The notes beneath the pieces are model-generated. The model worked only from the letters and a program-made list of their open reading frames with translations, had not been told where the DNA came from and did not search any database. The position numbers and the translations under genes are program-made. This document shows, one piece after another, positions 14,785 through 26,653 of a DNA stretch of 64,000 bases. Positions within the stretch are counted from its first letter, which is position 1. Every line of letters starts with the position of its first letter. The stretch covers positions 42,208,080-42,272,079 of the forward strand of contig CM054145.1 in assembly GCA_028751875.1 (NCBI GenBank), in the 5' to 3' direction. This stretch comes from Rapana venosa. Its lineage: Eukaryota > Mollusca > Gastropoda > Neogastropoda > Muricidae.

Positions 14785-14944
14785 GCATTTTCTGAAAACC
14801 ATCAACACATATCTAAAACACATGACTGAAAAAAAAAAATCTTCTATATAAATAAACAATGTTGCAATTATATAGACATACTTCCATTTCGAATGTTTAA
14901 CAAGAAATACACGATTGTCATATCCACTGTATCATCTATGCAGG

Positions 14945-15085
14945 TTATGAGGAGGCAGGGTCCACTGCTGAAGCAGGGACAGGAATGGTGATGCTGGGTA
15001 GAAGTGTGCAGGACTGAATGATGTCAATGCAGTCATCCAGATGGAAGAGATCGTTGGTTAAAAGTCGCATGGAATGGGAAACGTC
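14945..15085 (-). CDS. BLOC1S3: BLOC1S3 coding exon 6 (terminal)
   Basis: It encodes DVSHSMRLLTNDLFHLDD, IIQSCTLLPSI and a Pro/Ala/Ser tail, then TAA. The acceptor is GTTTCAG. Confidence 0.92.
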   Translation of the reverse strand, partial: DVSHSMRLLTNDLFHLDDCIDIIQSCTLLPSITIPVPASAVDPASS

Positions 15086-17866
15086 CTGAAACAACACCAT
15101 GCATACATATATTTGGTTGTGCATTTGGTCATCGGTAGTTTGTGTCTATGTGTGTGTGTTTTTCTGATATCCTTATCTATCTTCCAGGAACTTAAACATC
15201 ATCTGTCTGCGTGGAAACATCATGAAAAAAGATACATAGACAGTCATAACAAACAAACAAAAACCCTGTTACATAAAAATAAACTTAAATGATGCATTAT
15301 ATTATATAAACAGCAATCACAACAATAATGAAAACAGACAAATAAATCCATTTTACAGATGCTTGCTTAAAAGTTATTGCTTTGCTGGTTTTTAAAAAAA
15401 ATTAACAAGGGTGTGGCGATGAAAACATGAATTTACTTCAATAATGTGTTAAAAGTTACACCAAGAAAACAGCAAACTGGGGAAAAAAACCTACTGTTTC
15501 ATACCACATATCACAGCTTGCTATATAACACTGTGCTATACAATACAATCTGATGGAGAAAACTTTTACTTACAGAACATGGCATGAAAGCACTAATCAA
15601 CAAGACAACACAGCAGTAACATTACATAAAACATGAATAGATCCTATCACAATCACTGGACAATACCTGAAGAAGACTGTGTGATTTGGCCAACTGAGCA
15701 GTTGTGGAGGACAGACTGCGAGCAGCCCCCAGGTAGGTCTGACCAGCTATTTCCACCATGTGTTCGTGCAACTGCCAGTTGTTGTCTCCTGCAACCAAAT
15801 CCAAACAGAATGACAACTGCAAAACCCAATAAAGAAGGATATTTGCTGTCATATGAAAATTATAGATATCCAAGCCTAGTACAAAATATTGACATAAAAA
15901 TAGCAAATTCAATTTCCTTGTCAACTTCATATCTACACCTACAGTTTTTTTTTAAAGTGCACACCCATGCTCATAAAAAAGAAGACTCCTATATCTGGAC
16001 GTACACCCCTTACCTGCACTGAAAAAGTGTTTTCAAGCATTACTTTGGGTTGTCTTATATTTAGCGTATTCAAAACACATTTTCAGCTAGTATACATGCA
16101 GCAACAAGCATTTTGATGAGTAGCTCTGCAAATAAACTACTGACAGCTCTTCAAAATTTTGTAAAAATAATTGACATGATATATTGAACACTTGACATTT
16201 TGTAATTTAATCAAATCAAGATTCACACAATAAATAAATAGCAAAGAAACAAAGATAAAAGTGGAAAACTGTAACTTCCCCATGAAAAGCAGCACAGTGT
16301 TTGCACAGGAAAAAAAATCTTACTTGGCAAAGAAATATGATACAATACAATTCATCTCTGTCAATGCTAAAGAAATATAAACGTTCACTGAAAAAAGTAA
16401 TCCAACATCCCAACAGAGCAGTAGCATGCAATTTCCCAGCTAACAGGACCAAGACGGAGTCAGCAGCTGGCTGAAGTGATTCCAGACTCCACAGGAGATT
16501 TACATGTTTTTTTTTAATGTACATCATTCTTGAAGGTTTCACTGTGTATAAATCCTGGCTGCTTTCTTTGAGGAGAGTAACTCAGTACACCTATGCTTTA
16601 TTTCCCTTTTCCTGTTTGTGGACATAGATGTATACCATCATTGACTCCAGCAAATGCCTTCAAAATATGAACAAGTCCAGGAGCCTTTCTTGTGAATGGT
16701 GAATTCATCACTGTCAGTGCATCACACACCTTACCAGATTATATTTAACTGTCTCAGTTCTCATAAATTTTCAAGTTTTGTGTCTGGACAGTCTCTTCTA
16801 CCAGCAAGAAAATAAGTTGTAAGATCTTGCTTAAAACATGATTTGCAAAAAAACCCCACCCCACAAATAATACTTACGGAGTTTTCTATGCAGCAATCTG
16901 ATGACAGAAACAATAAATGCAATATTAAACACAAAACCAAAAAATCATTTTTTTTCCTCTTGTGATACAATTAAGACCAACTCTTGAAAGAAAAGGAATC
17001 TATGATTACAGATTACCATACCTTACCAAAAAAAGTGAATCACATGTGAATTGTTCTACCTCCCCTTCTTTGTCTGTTTTTTCCTTGTCAGAACCTTTAA
17101 AAAAACCTACAATAAGTGCATACATAGTCATGTTTCCTCTTCATTCTTCGCAGCGATTATTCTCTGGACAGCTATTTTTCTAATACATAAAAATGCAGAT
17201 AAGCACAATAGTTCAACTTTGAAAATAAAACCCACATTTTTCCATGGAATATACCTGCATTTATAAACATTACATAACTGACTGAGTGACAAATATAAAT
17301 ACATTACACCGTCATTATCATAAATTGGTCGTCCTTTTCCAAAGTTTTGAAATCACTTGATCTATCATGGCATCATTTTTAAGTTATACCTTTTGAAAAG
17401 AACTGAAATTTTGCAGAAAATTACATCATTTTCTTTTTTGCAATGCCAACCAGCCCTATTCAATCAAATCAGAAGATGTAGACAAGTCCATTAAAAATAC
17501 TGTGCCTTTCATTAAGTATAAGGTCTAATGTCCATTCTTTTATAATTAATTTCTTGCCTGAAGTGGTTACTGAGTGATCCATTTACCACTGTGATTATTC
17601 ATCCCAATGGAGCAAATAAAAGGCATTATTCATATCTGAATATTTTTCCAAACCTGGTATTTCTAAAGAAAGAATTTTTTAAAGGAAAACTATTACATCT
17701 TACTTTACCACATACAAAGATTAGATAGGGGCACTGAAAGAAGCAACTTGATCTGGATGGTAGATGGGGAAATGGACTCACTTGGGTTATATATATACTC
17801 TCTTCTTCGTCCATCGGGATCGATGATGACCGATGGACGAAGATGGGGAAATGGACTCACTTGGGT

Positions 17867-17923
<57 letters not shown>

Positions 17924-18973
17924 TATATATATCATACCTCCCCCCCACCCCCACCAAACAAAACAAAAAAAACGAGAAGGGGAAAAAACACGCCAGATCT
18001 GGACCTGGACTTCTAAGTTGAACAACCCCGAACCTTGATTGCTTCACAAAATAAAAAGGTAGCACTTCATTTTCTTTTCTTTTTTTCCCCCTTCAATCTA
18101 TACATAGTGAACTTACGTATCGTATTTTGGTTTGTTGAATCGGGAGTCTGCCATTCGTGGAGTCATCAGCATGGGCAAATCACTGAGGTCAGAGGAGGAT
18201 CCCCGTTCCAACTTCTTGCTCTGCTCCACTACAACATAGCAAAAGCAAAGCATGAAACCTACCTTGCAATAGAGTGTAAAGGCTTTGATGATCACTCACA
18301 GTGATGGAAAGCTGTTTGTATATTTTCCACTTCTCTGATGTATGTAGTTTGCATTTCATTAATACATAACTATCACACACACACGCATGCAAGCATGCAT
18401 GCATGCACACACACACAGTCACACACACACACACAGTGCCGACTCCACTCTCCCCAAAAGTCCTTTGGATAAGACTGTAAACCGAGGTCCCATGTGCAAA
18501 TGCACGCAGAACATCTTGCGCACAGTTTAAAACCCGTTCCGCTTTCTGGAAGAGTAGGCCATTGTGTGCCAGTGGCAACGGATGACAAAATTTACAAAAA
18601 CTGCATACCCATGGGGACTGGATGAAAAAAAAGCATTTGACTGCTAATTCCATTATCTTCGAAATAAAAGAATAGAATAGAAACACACACACACACACAC
18701 AGAGTAGCTGCTACCTTTGAGGGGTGGCAGTTCTGAAGACGTTGCATCCCCACCACTGGTGTCCAGTTCCTCTTCATCTGATTCTGATGCCTCCCCTGCC
18801 ACCACCACTGCCTGCCCTCCTGCAACCTTCAGTTGTAAACCACACACAGTGAAACAGATTGATCAGCATTCATTCTTTACCATTTATTCATTTGACATGA
18901 TAAAAAAACACACACACATGATATGATTATATGAATATCATACTTGTACACACAATTATGACTGAGTGTGTAT

Positions 18974-19009
<36 letters not shown>

Positions 19010-19011
19010 GA

Positions 19012-19086
<75 letters not shown>

Positions 19087-19730
19087 TCTTTGAATGAACA
19101 AATTAATGAATCTTTATTTTTCAAGGGTAACAGAATAAGCATAGGAATACTTTTTTTCATCTGGCCCTTGTCCTGATTAGGGACTATCAACAAAACAAGG
19201 GAATAACCCTACAACAACAATGACAACATGATTTTTTAAAAGTGTATATTTAAAGCTACATAATCCCTAACTGACCTGAACATTAATGTCAAGAGATACA
19301 TAGATAATATTTTTTTGGACAAAAGAGATACATGCGTTGATAAACACATAGTTCTCAAATGAATTGAACATTAACATGAAAACTAATAATATGAATAAAG
19401 GAAAATAGGGGGGAGACACTAAGAAGCAAGAGAGAGAGAGAGAGAGCATTTTCAGGTTACACCAACATCAAAATGAACCAGATATCAAATTCTGACAAAG
19501 CACCCTCACTCAAACCTTTTCTTTTTAAACATACTATCAATAACATATCAAGTTAAGTTACAAAATGCCAAAGCCTGATATAAAACAGTTTTAACAACCC
19601 CACCAACAACAGCGTCAATACAATTGGAAGTTAGGCAAATCAGACTCAATGAAAGAGAGAGAGAGAGAGAGAGTCACAGACAGAAAGTGGGAAACAGAGA
19701 GAGAATGTGTGTGTGTACACGTGCGTGCGG

Positions 19731-19761
<31 letters not shown>

Positions 19762-20147
19762 TCTGCATACAGAACATTCATACTCATAGTCATTTATTTA
19801 TTTATTTTTGTGGAATGATATCCTGCTGCTGTCCATGTCTAGTATTGTAGTAAACAGTATTAACTGATTCTGCCATTCTGATTGCACAAAGTAGAAGTCA
19901 GCCATTTTTGTCATATGACAATGATTATATCATCATTACTGTTGTTCTTGTTGTTGTCATTCTCATTATTATTGATATTATTGTTTAATATTACTTTTGT
20001 TATTACTCCACAATACAAATTACAATACCACTTAACAGTAACATATTAAAAGCAAACTTTACTACATATAATACTTAGTACTAATGGTACTTAGCGTACA
20101 TGTAATGATGTATGCACAAATCACAGAAAATAAAAAACAAACCAGAG

Positions 20148-20228
<81 letters not shown>

Positions 20229-21574
20229 AGAGAGAGAGCAGTACACATTCTTCTTCCTTTTTTGTCATGTTTCTTCCAGGGGAGGTTTGACATTGATGAG
20301 CCTTCTCCATCTCTCTCTGTTTTGAGCTTCCTCCTTATTTATGCCCCTTTCTCTAAGATCAATCTGCAATACAGGCAGCCCAGGTTTTGCTAGGTCTTCC
20401 CTTTGGTCTCTTTCCATCCACTACGAAGTTCATTGCTCTTTTTATGATGTGGTGGTCTGCTTTCCATTGAATTTGAATGTGCCCAAACCAGCGCAGTACA
20501 GACTTCAGATCATCAACTTTGCACACTCTCCATAGCTCTTTATTCGTGATCCTGTCTTCCCATTTGATCTTTGTCATGTAGCGTAGCATTCGTTTTTCAC
20601 AGCTCTTCCACAAACGTTCGACGGTTTTCGTGAAAACCCACGTCTCCGAACCATACAGGAGAACAGGTCTAATGCAGGCCTTGTATATCAGACAGCGTCT
20701 CTCCAGTGGGATTTTCTGATTTCCGAGCAGATTTGCCAATTCTTTCCATTTCTTCCAAGCACTCGCAATCCTGGTTCTGACAGCTAACTCAGATTTTGCT
20801 TCGCAGCTCATCCTCTCTCCTAGGTAGCAGAATTCGTCTACCACTTCTATCTTCCCTTGTTCGAATTCTAGCTCCTTCTTTCCTGCATCGGTACTCTCTA
20901 CATCCTTCTTATTCATACAACTGGGACAGACAAATACTCCATCGTCCTTCTCCAGACTTTTGAGCTTTGAGCATCTTTTTGTGACACCAATATTAACAGT
21001 TGGAGCATTTGATCGAATTGTTTCCTACACCTTTGTGGCAGACACCACACGGGTATATAATATATATTTCAAAGAAAGAAAGAGCAAATTCACTTAACAC
21101 AATGACCACATGTATTTGCAAGCATTCTTTCTAGATTTATATTGCATCATACAGCTAAACATCTGCAGTTCAGCATCTGATCATACGTTTACTTGTATTT
21201 CATACGGAATCAAAACCCAAAACCACAGTCATCAAAAAGGATCAATGAAATCATAACCCATTAACCCAGAAAATGCCAGGATGATAAAAGTCAGCAAAGG
21301 GATGTAGGGTGATTTTCAAGGAGCTTAAGCGGTTCACAAGCCAAGTATTTTGAGATGGAGGGGGAGTGAGGGGATGACTGATTGGCAATAAGGGAAGGGT
21401 GAGGGGATGACTGATTGGCAATAAGGGAAAACAAGTGCAGAAAAATAGGATGAAAACAGTTGTGAAGTATATTGGAGGAGTAGGGATATAAAGTTGAGAG
21501 CATAGATTAAAAAAAAAAACCCACTACACACACACTAAGAGAGAGAGAGGAGAGAAGAGAGAGAGAGAGAAGAG

Positions 21575-21611
<37 letters not shown>

Positions 21612-22629
21612 GATCATCTTTCAATAGAGTTAGAGTATTGCATTTGGATATTATAGGGTTAAGAAAAAAAGGAACATTTTAAAAATAAAAGAAAGCAGAT
21701 GAAAAACATAGAACTATATATATATATTCAAGTCAAGCAATCCACTCATCTCTAGCCTGTATGCTTAACTCATCCTTGTCCTCTGTGACCAATATTTTTT
21801 TAAGGGAAAAAAACTCTTTTTTTTTCATTTCAGTTGTGAACTTCTGACACAAACTGTAGAAAAGATCTGTGTTTTACTTTACCCAGAAATTGTAGTAAAG
21901 CATGGCTCATCATATCCTTTGAATGCCTTTTTATCAGTATTCAAATCATGAATTACACAAAGAATATGCGCAATACTATATTATCAAATTATCATTCATT
22001 CACTATTCAGCATTCTGTTTGGAATTGATTTGGAAAACTTTACCCTTTCTCTATTTCAGCCATCAAAACATATCTGGTGACTGTTGCCATGTTGAATTGT
22101 TAGTGTGCGTGTGTTGTTGTTGTTCTTTTGATTTAACGTCTTTTCACTATAAGTGATATTAGACGAAGGGAGACAGATGAGATAGGGAGAAATGTAGGAA
22201 AAGAGGATATGTTTATGTGTGATTGGAAGTTTGTTTTGACACTACTAATGTGTGTGTGTGTCTGTGTGCATGTGTGTGTGATTGTGTGTGTGTATGTGAT
22301 TGTGTGTGTGTGTATCAGTGACAGAGAGAGATAGAGGGAGAGATGTGTGTGTACATGTATGTGTGTGTATCCGTGCGTGCATGCATGTGTGCAAGCGCAT
22401 ATGAGTGTGGTGTGTGTGTGTGTGTGTCCATGAGCACGTGCTATATGTGTGTGCATAATGATATTAACTGAGTAACATAAACAAATTTAACACTGGAAAC
22501 AAAATTGCATTAAAAGTTAAGAAAAAAAGTGATCTTCTTAGCAGTCATTATATAAACCTGAAAAGGGGACTATGTACAAGGGAGTGAGCAACTTCAAGCA
22601 AAAGAATCTGGTCAGACATCACTTTCTGG

Positions 22630-22666
<37 letters not shown>

Positions 22667-23202
22667 GAACAGTTGCAGAATTTTGGTACATTTACCCTAA
22701 ATTGTACTCTTCTTCAGTTTAACGTCCGCTAAATAGTGATATCAGGAAATTGTACTCTGTAAGTGAAGAAGTGCATGATGTTGTTGCTGTGTGCCAAGTG
22801 CTGTGTGTGTGTGTGTATGCGTTCGTGTGTGTTGTTGTTGACTTCTGTTCACTTCTAGTGATATTAGACGGTCGTGTGTGTGTGTGTGTGCTCGTAATGT
22901 TTTGCACATACATGCTCACCCAATATGAATCCTACCGAACACAACATAATTATTATACTAACTGTTTCCTACAGCGTCTCATGAGAAAAATGCTTAATTC
23001 GTTTGGACAAGACAGATCCGAGACTGCACACCTGTCTTGCCCGACTATCATGTGCTGGAGAATGGGGTTTGTTTGGTAACACACGGGAAAGGAATGGCTG
23101 CACACGCTTGATTGAAGAACTCTGTACTTCTTGTTCCTCCTCTTCCTCAGATTCTGATGCCTCTCCTCTCACAACAGTCTGCACTTTTGTTGATTTGTCC
23201 AT
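14945..23202 (-). CDS. BLOC1S3: Biogenesis of lysosome-related organelles complex 1 subunit 3 (BLOC1S3)
   Basis: BLOC1S3 is a subunit of BLOC-1, which sorts cargo to lysosome-related organelles such as pigment granules. Coding exons on the minus strand are 23032-23202, 18715-18826, 18117-18228, 16878-16897, 15667-15788 and 14945-15085. They total 678 bases and encode 225 aa, against about 202 in human. The N terminus has two acidic GEASES boxes (residues about 13-18 and 68-73), matching the paired GEATE/GEAAE boxes of the vertebrate protein. Then come SELPPLK, a helical middle (HEHMVEIAGQTYLGAARSLS) and the C-terminal block LDDCIDIIQSCTLLPSI, close to the vertebrate end. Phases agree at every junction only if the 20-nt exon 4 is used. 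The exon 2 acceptor is uncertain by about 15 bases. Intron 1 holds a dead LINE and intron 2 a SINE. No frame damage is seen. Confidence 0.9.
15667..15788 (-). CDS. BLOC1S3: BLOC1S3 coding exon 5
   Basis: This 122-base exon encodes DNNWQLHEHMVEIAGQTYLG to KSHSLLQ. The acceptor is GGTTGCAG and the donor GTATTG. It ends in phase 0. Confidence 0.9.
16878..16897 (-). CDS. BLOC1S3: BLOC1S3 coding exon 4, 20-nt microexon
   Basis: ATTGCTGCATAGAAAACTCC is bounded by a strong acceptor (TTTCTGTCATCAG) and donor (GTAAGTATT). It converts phase 2 to phase 1 and yields T-LLHRKL-R, joining KYD to DNNWQLHEHM. That matches the Leu-rich start of the helical region expected in invertebrate BLOC1S3. Without it the frame breaks. 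Confidence 0.82.
17869..17931. repeat. (TA)n array in BLOC1S3 intron 3
   Basis: About 60 bases of TA are preceded by a duplicated stretch: the phrase GGGGAAATGGACTCACTTGG occurs at 17766 and again at about 17845. Confidence 0.9.
18117..18228 (-). CDS. BLOC1S3: BLOC1S3 coding exon 3
   Basis: It encodes VEQSKKLERGSSSDLSDLP to FNKPKYD plus two bases. The acceptor is TGTTGTAG and the donor GTAAGT. It ends in phase 2, which cannot join exon 5 directly. Confidence 0.87.
18438..18680 (+). mobile_element. SINE group A in BLOC1S3 intron 2
   Basis: The body runs from AAAAGTCCTTTGGATAAGAC through GAGTAGGCCATTGTGTGC to the TTCCATTATCTTCGAAATAA tail. It is flanked by CA runs and lies antisense to the gene, between exons 2 and 3. 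Confidence 0.85.
18715..18826 (-). CDS. BLOC1S3: BLOC1S3 coding exon 2
   Basis: It encodes the second acidic box, VAGEASESDEEEL, and SELPPLK, and ends in phase 1 at CAAAG/GTAGCA. The acceptor is taken as CTGAAG; an in-frame alternative, GGGCAG, lies 15 bases later. Confidence 0.85.
18971..19190. repeat. (GATA)n, (GA)n and adjoining SINE group A tail
   Basis: Ten or so GATA units are followed by about 70 bases of GA. After them comes a minus-strand group A tail fragment (TTATTTTTCAAGGGTAACAG). It lies in BLOC1S3 intron 1. Confidence 0.8.
19654..19760. repeat. Short (GA)n and (TG)n runs
   Basis: A GA run near 19654-19672 and a TG run at 19734-19760, both in BLOC1S3 intron 1. Confidence 0.85.
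20153..20240. repeat. (GA)n array
   Basis: About 88 bases of GA with three interruptions, lying at the 3' end of the LINE remnant that starts at 20255. Confidence 0.95.
20255..21062 (-). pseudogene. Degenerate non-LTR retrotransposon fragment with zinc-finger-like block
   Basis: On the minus strand a Cys/His block comes first: PCGVCHKGVGNNSIKCSNC, a stop, then WCHKK, and after a frame change VFVCPSC. This is the finger seen ahead of EFCYLGERMS in a group of animal LINEs. Then come LAVRTRIASAWKKWKEL, LLYGSETWVFTK, VLRWFGHIQ and GKRPKGRPSKTW. A frameshift near 20360 leads into LREKGINKEEAQNRERWRR-like coding (first residues diverged) and a stop at 20265-20267. Endonuclease and catalytic RT blocks are absent. 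It is dead, lies inside BLOC1S3 intron 1, and runs in the same direction as the gene. Confidence 0.85.
21537..21608. repeat. Interrupted (GA)n array
   Basis: About 70 bases of GA with several extra G or A interruptions, in BLOC1S3 intron 1. Just upstream a 36-base phrase containing GGGGATGACTGATTGGCAAT is present twice in tandem (about 21360-21430). Confidence 0.9.
22245..22664. repeat. GT-rich low-complexity DNA
   Basis: Imperfect GT repeats lie at 22245-22440, and a purer run of about 32 bases at 22633-22664. They are in BLOC1S3 intron 1. Confidence 0.85.
23032..23202 (-). CDS. BLOC1S3: BLOC1S3 coding exon 1
   Basis: It encodes 57 residues from MDKSTKVQTVVRGEASESE to DSRARQ and ends in phase 0 at CAG/GTGTGC. 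The start is the first ATG ahead of the conserved acidic box. Confidence 0.85.
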
Positions 23203-23507
23203 GTCTACTCCAGTATATCCAGTGAACGTCTGCTAGTCATAGGCCTATCACATGATCCGAGTTGTCTTTCTTGACAGCGAACCTCTCGTATGCAAAGGAT
23301 TTTGTTATTCATTTATTTGCCTTGTCATCTGTTTAATTGGCCCTTAGATTGCTTTTTATCTGTTAGATAGGCATGTGCCTGTAAGATATGACGAATTAAT
23401 AAACAGTATTTCGTTTTTTGTTTTGTTTTGTTTTTTAAAGTTGTGTATTAACTACTACGATACAGCATTGAGTAACTTAACAAATAACAGATTAATCTAC
23501 CAAATAA

Positions 23508-23538
<31 letters not shown>

Positions 23539-24152
23539 GCAGAGCTATTACAACCTAAAACATAAATAAACCCGTGACCACTACCACCAGCACCCTCCCA
23601 TTCACCACATCTTCCACCATCACAACCGCCACAATAACGGTAATGAACAACAACTGACAACAATGACAAGTACTAGCACATAACTTATAACAGTGCAATA
23701 ACAGGATCAACACAGATACCGATCAATATGACCAGTTAGCAGGACATGGGTGGTATCACGATGCAGTGTGTGTGTGTGTGTGCTCTCAAAGAATTCAGAA
23801 CAAGACATAAATTCATTAATTGACTTAGTGTTTTTTTTTAATGTCTATCACGGCATGCAATCATTTAGTCTCTTATTTGTGCTGACTCTCCTTTTCTGTA
23901 TTTTTGTTAGTTCCCCTCCCCCTTACCGTTTTTCTACTCGAAAGAAAAATCGCTTTTTGTGTAATTGAATGTAGGTACTTCAAAATTTCTTTTAGGTGTC
24001 ATTTTACATCTTAATTGCATAGTGATTTGCTCACTTGCAAAAATAACCCCAATAACAATCAGTTTTACGAAGAGGTTTTATTTCACGATGTTTGCATAAA
24101 AGCTGTTCCACGCGATTCATGTTACAAAAATTGGCAACCAGCTTCCATTGTT
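23203..24152. other. BLOC1S3 5' flank
   Basis: Presumptive promoter side of BLOC1S3 with a (CT)n run at 23514-23538 and a short TG run near 23765. No coding segment was recognised. Confidence 0.45.
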
Positions 24153-24341
24153 CTATTCTGGTATATAGATCAGTTCACTACGTTCTTGTAAAAAGATAAT
24201 TTGCAAGTCCTCCATTTTGTAATCCTCGGGTCTGACGTCCAATTTTTTCCCCGTAGTCTCGGTACCGAGTTTAAGCACCTCGTGAGTTTTCCTGACCTGA
24301 AATATTCCATGTTCATCGATAAAAAGGTAAATATATATCAT
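24153..24341. other. Exon-like stretch between BLOC1S3 and SNIP1, strand uncertain
   Basis: This stretch is richer in CpG than its surroundings. On the plus strand it ends in ATAAAAAG/GTAAAT, a usable donor; splicing to the SNIP1 acceptor at 32431 would make it a 5' exon. Its ATG at about 24310 would then add MFIDKK in frame. On the minus strand an acceptor-like ATTTCAG precedes an open frame beginning VRKTHEVLKLGTETTGKK and ending in TAG, which could be a terminal exon of an unrecognised gene. I cannot decide between the two from sequence alone. Confidence 0.3.
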
Positions 24342-25096
24342 AAATATGTCATAGAATGTCAGTCGTATGCTACAACAGCTGTAGTTAAGTAGAAATGCAA
24401 TGTAACGTGTCCAATGCGACGTTTTGTCTGCGTTCGGTAACCTATTGACGATATAAAGTAACTAAATTTACCAGTCTACTAACCAAATTTGTCATATTCA
24501 GACACTGTTATAGTTAATGTAGGTATGACTTTACAAACTGAAGCGTTAGTGTAAGAGATATGGAAAAAAATGTATGGATTCATACTCATAGCTTTGACTG
24601 TACAATGCACTCAGTGTACACATGTGTGTATACAGTGATGTAGCCTACTTGTACTATAGCCAGGCCTAAATAACGTTTACCACAAGGTAAGCTCCGGTGA
24701 CAAGATAGGAAATCTCTGCCGAGACATTATATAACTAATCATACCAACATAAGCAGCTCCCGATAGGACACAACTGCACATGTATACATGTAGCCTTGTA
24801 GGTCAGTCTCCAGAAAGGGGGTCAGCAGAGGGGTACCTTTTTTTCTCCAATATTTCTAATGCATAAAACTGCAGAATTAATTATTTCTCACAACACAGGC
24901 ACAAACATACATTGAAAAAACACCATGAACAGGCTTCAGTCTGTCTGACATGTATGTAGAAAAACAAAAAAATGTTTTTGTAACTGAAAAGCACTGTTCA
25001 GATCATGCCATTTTGTGACATTGAAAAGGGTCATGAATGTATTGATAATTAAAGTACAAAATGCTTTTTGTCTGTAAATTAAAAACTTCTATCTAT

Positions 25097-26653
25097 CTAT
25101 CTATCTGTCCCGTAGTCTGACGACCGTGGGGACACCCTCAAAGAGTCAACAACCAGTTCCCTCCATTCCTCTCTCTGTTCTGCCTTTCTCAGGGTTTTGT
25201 TGAGTTCTAGGCCTGTCCATTCGCTGATATTATCCTCCCAGCTCTTCCTTGGTCTGCCTCTTCTTCTTCCTCCTTGGACAGTGCCTTGTAAAACTGTCTT
25301 TGTAAGTCCTTTGGATCTTGTGACATGCCCATACCATTTAAGTTTACACTTTTTCACGATCGTTAGAAGGTTCTCATAGGGTCCAATGGTTTGCTGGATT
25401 CTGTTCTGCACGCTTTCGTTGCTTAAGTGGTCTTTGTAGGAGATGCCAAGGAGTCTCCGAAAGCATCTCATCTCCACCGCCTGTACTCTTCTCTCCAAAT
25501 CTGTAGTCAGGGTCCATGATTCACAGGCATACAGAAATATGGATATGACAAGAGGGCGCATTAGTCTGATCTTGGAGATAAGTGAGATATTTTTATCTCT
25601 CCAGATGGTGTTTAGTTTTGACAGTGCTGTTATTGTCTGTGCAGTCCTGCACACTACTTCTGGCTTGGATCCCTGGTCTGATACAATGGCTCCCAGGTAC
25701 TTGAAGCTTTGAACTGTTTCCAGCTTCTGGTCATTAACCCTGATATCAGTGCTAATGCCGTTGGTGTTATTAGTCATCAGTTTGGTCTTCTCTGCACTGA
25801 TTTCCATGACGTATGGTTTGGAGGCTTTATTCACGTGTTCTGTTAGGCTGGCAAGCTCTTTTTCTGATCCTGCTATTCCATCAATGTCATCTGCGAAGCG
25901 GAGGTTTGTGATCGTTCTGCCACCAATGCTGACTGATCCTTCATGATGTTCCAGTGCATCAGCCATGATTCTCTCAAGGAAGATGTTGAAAAGAGTGGGT
26001 GAGAGTAGACAGCCCTGCCTTACTCCAACTGTTGTTCGAAACCATTCTCCAATGTTGTTGTTGTAGTACACTGCACTGGTGGCCTCGCTGTACAGCTGTT
26101 TGATGACTCTGATCAGGTTTGCATTGATGCTGTACAAATTCATGGTTGCCCACAAAGCTGCATACCACACCCTGTCAAATGCCTTCTTAAAATCGATAAA
26201 TACATGGTAAAGGTCTTGTTGATGTTGAAGGTACCGCTCACATAGTATTCTGAGGTTGAATATCTGTTCTGTTGTGCTGCACCCTTCTCTGAAACCTGCT
26301 TGTTCCTCAGCAATGATGGTCTCTGCTTGTGGCTTCAGTCTATTCAATATTATCTGCAGCATGACCTTGCTTGGGTGGCATGTGAGGCTGATTGTGCGGT
26401 AATTATGGCATTGTTGTAGATTTCCTTTCTTGGGGAGGGTGATGATGAGTGACTGTGTCCATGGTGTTGGCCATTTTCCTGTCTGCCAGATCTTGTTGCA
26501 GATTCTTAGTAGGGTGCTGATCATGGCTTCCCCTCCAGCTTGAACCAACTCAGCTGGGATGTTGTCAGCCCCTGCTGACTTCCCCTTTTTCAGCGATCTG
26601 ACTGCTGTTTCCACTTCTTCTTGGAGGATAGGGTGACTGTCTGTGTCTTTCAC
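25097..26653 (-). pseudogene. Reverse transcriptase portion of the RTE-like LINE
   Basis: This open stretch of 518 codons covers nearly the whole RT domain and the C terminus. Visible blocks are KSAGADNIPAELVQ, LPKKGNLQQCHNYRTISL, EEQAGFREGCSTTEQIF, VFIDFKKAFDRVW with the first catalytic Asp, GVRQGCLLSPTLFN, and the box RFADDIDGIAG with the catalytic Asp pair. Later come FKYLGAIVSD, FLYACESWTLT, LKWYGHVTRS and GRRRGRPRKSW. The clade is RTE or RTE-X-like by overall pattern, but I cannot place it exactly. It is cut off from the endonuclease by a frameshift near 26655, so the apparent Met at 26653 is not a real start. The same family left copies at 29826-30318 and, more distantly, 29326-29660. 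Confidence 0.9.

Noticed and set aside
16013..16017. 5-nt exon TGCAG as the missing BLOC1S3 exon
   Set aside because: It also repairs the phase, but gives no conserved residues. The 20-nt exon at 16878-16897 has better splice sites and yields LLHRKL.
25197..25379. Plus-strand open frames across 25.1-28 kb and 29.9-30.1 kb
   Set aside because: They are antisense shadows of the LINE coding sequence.
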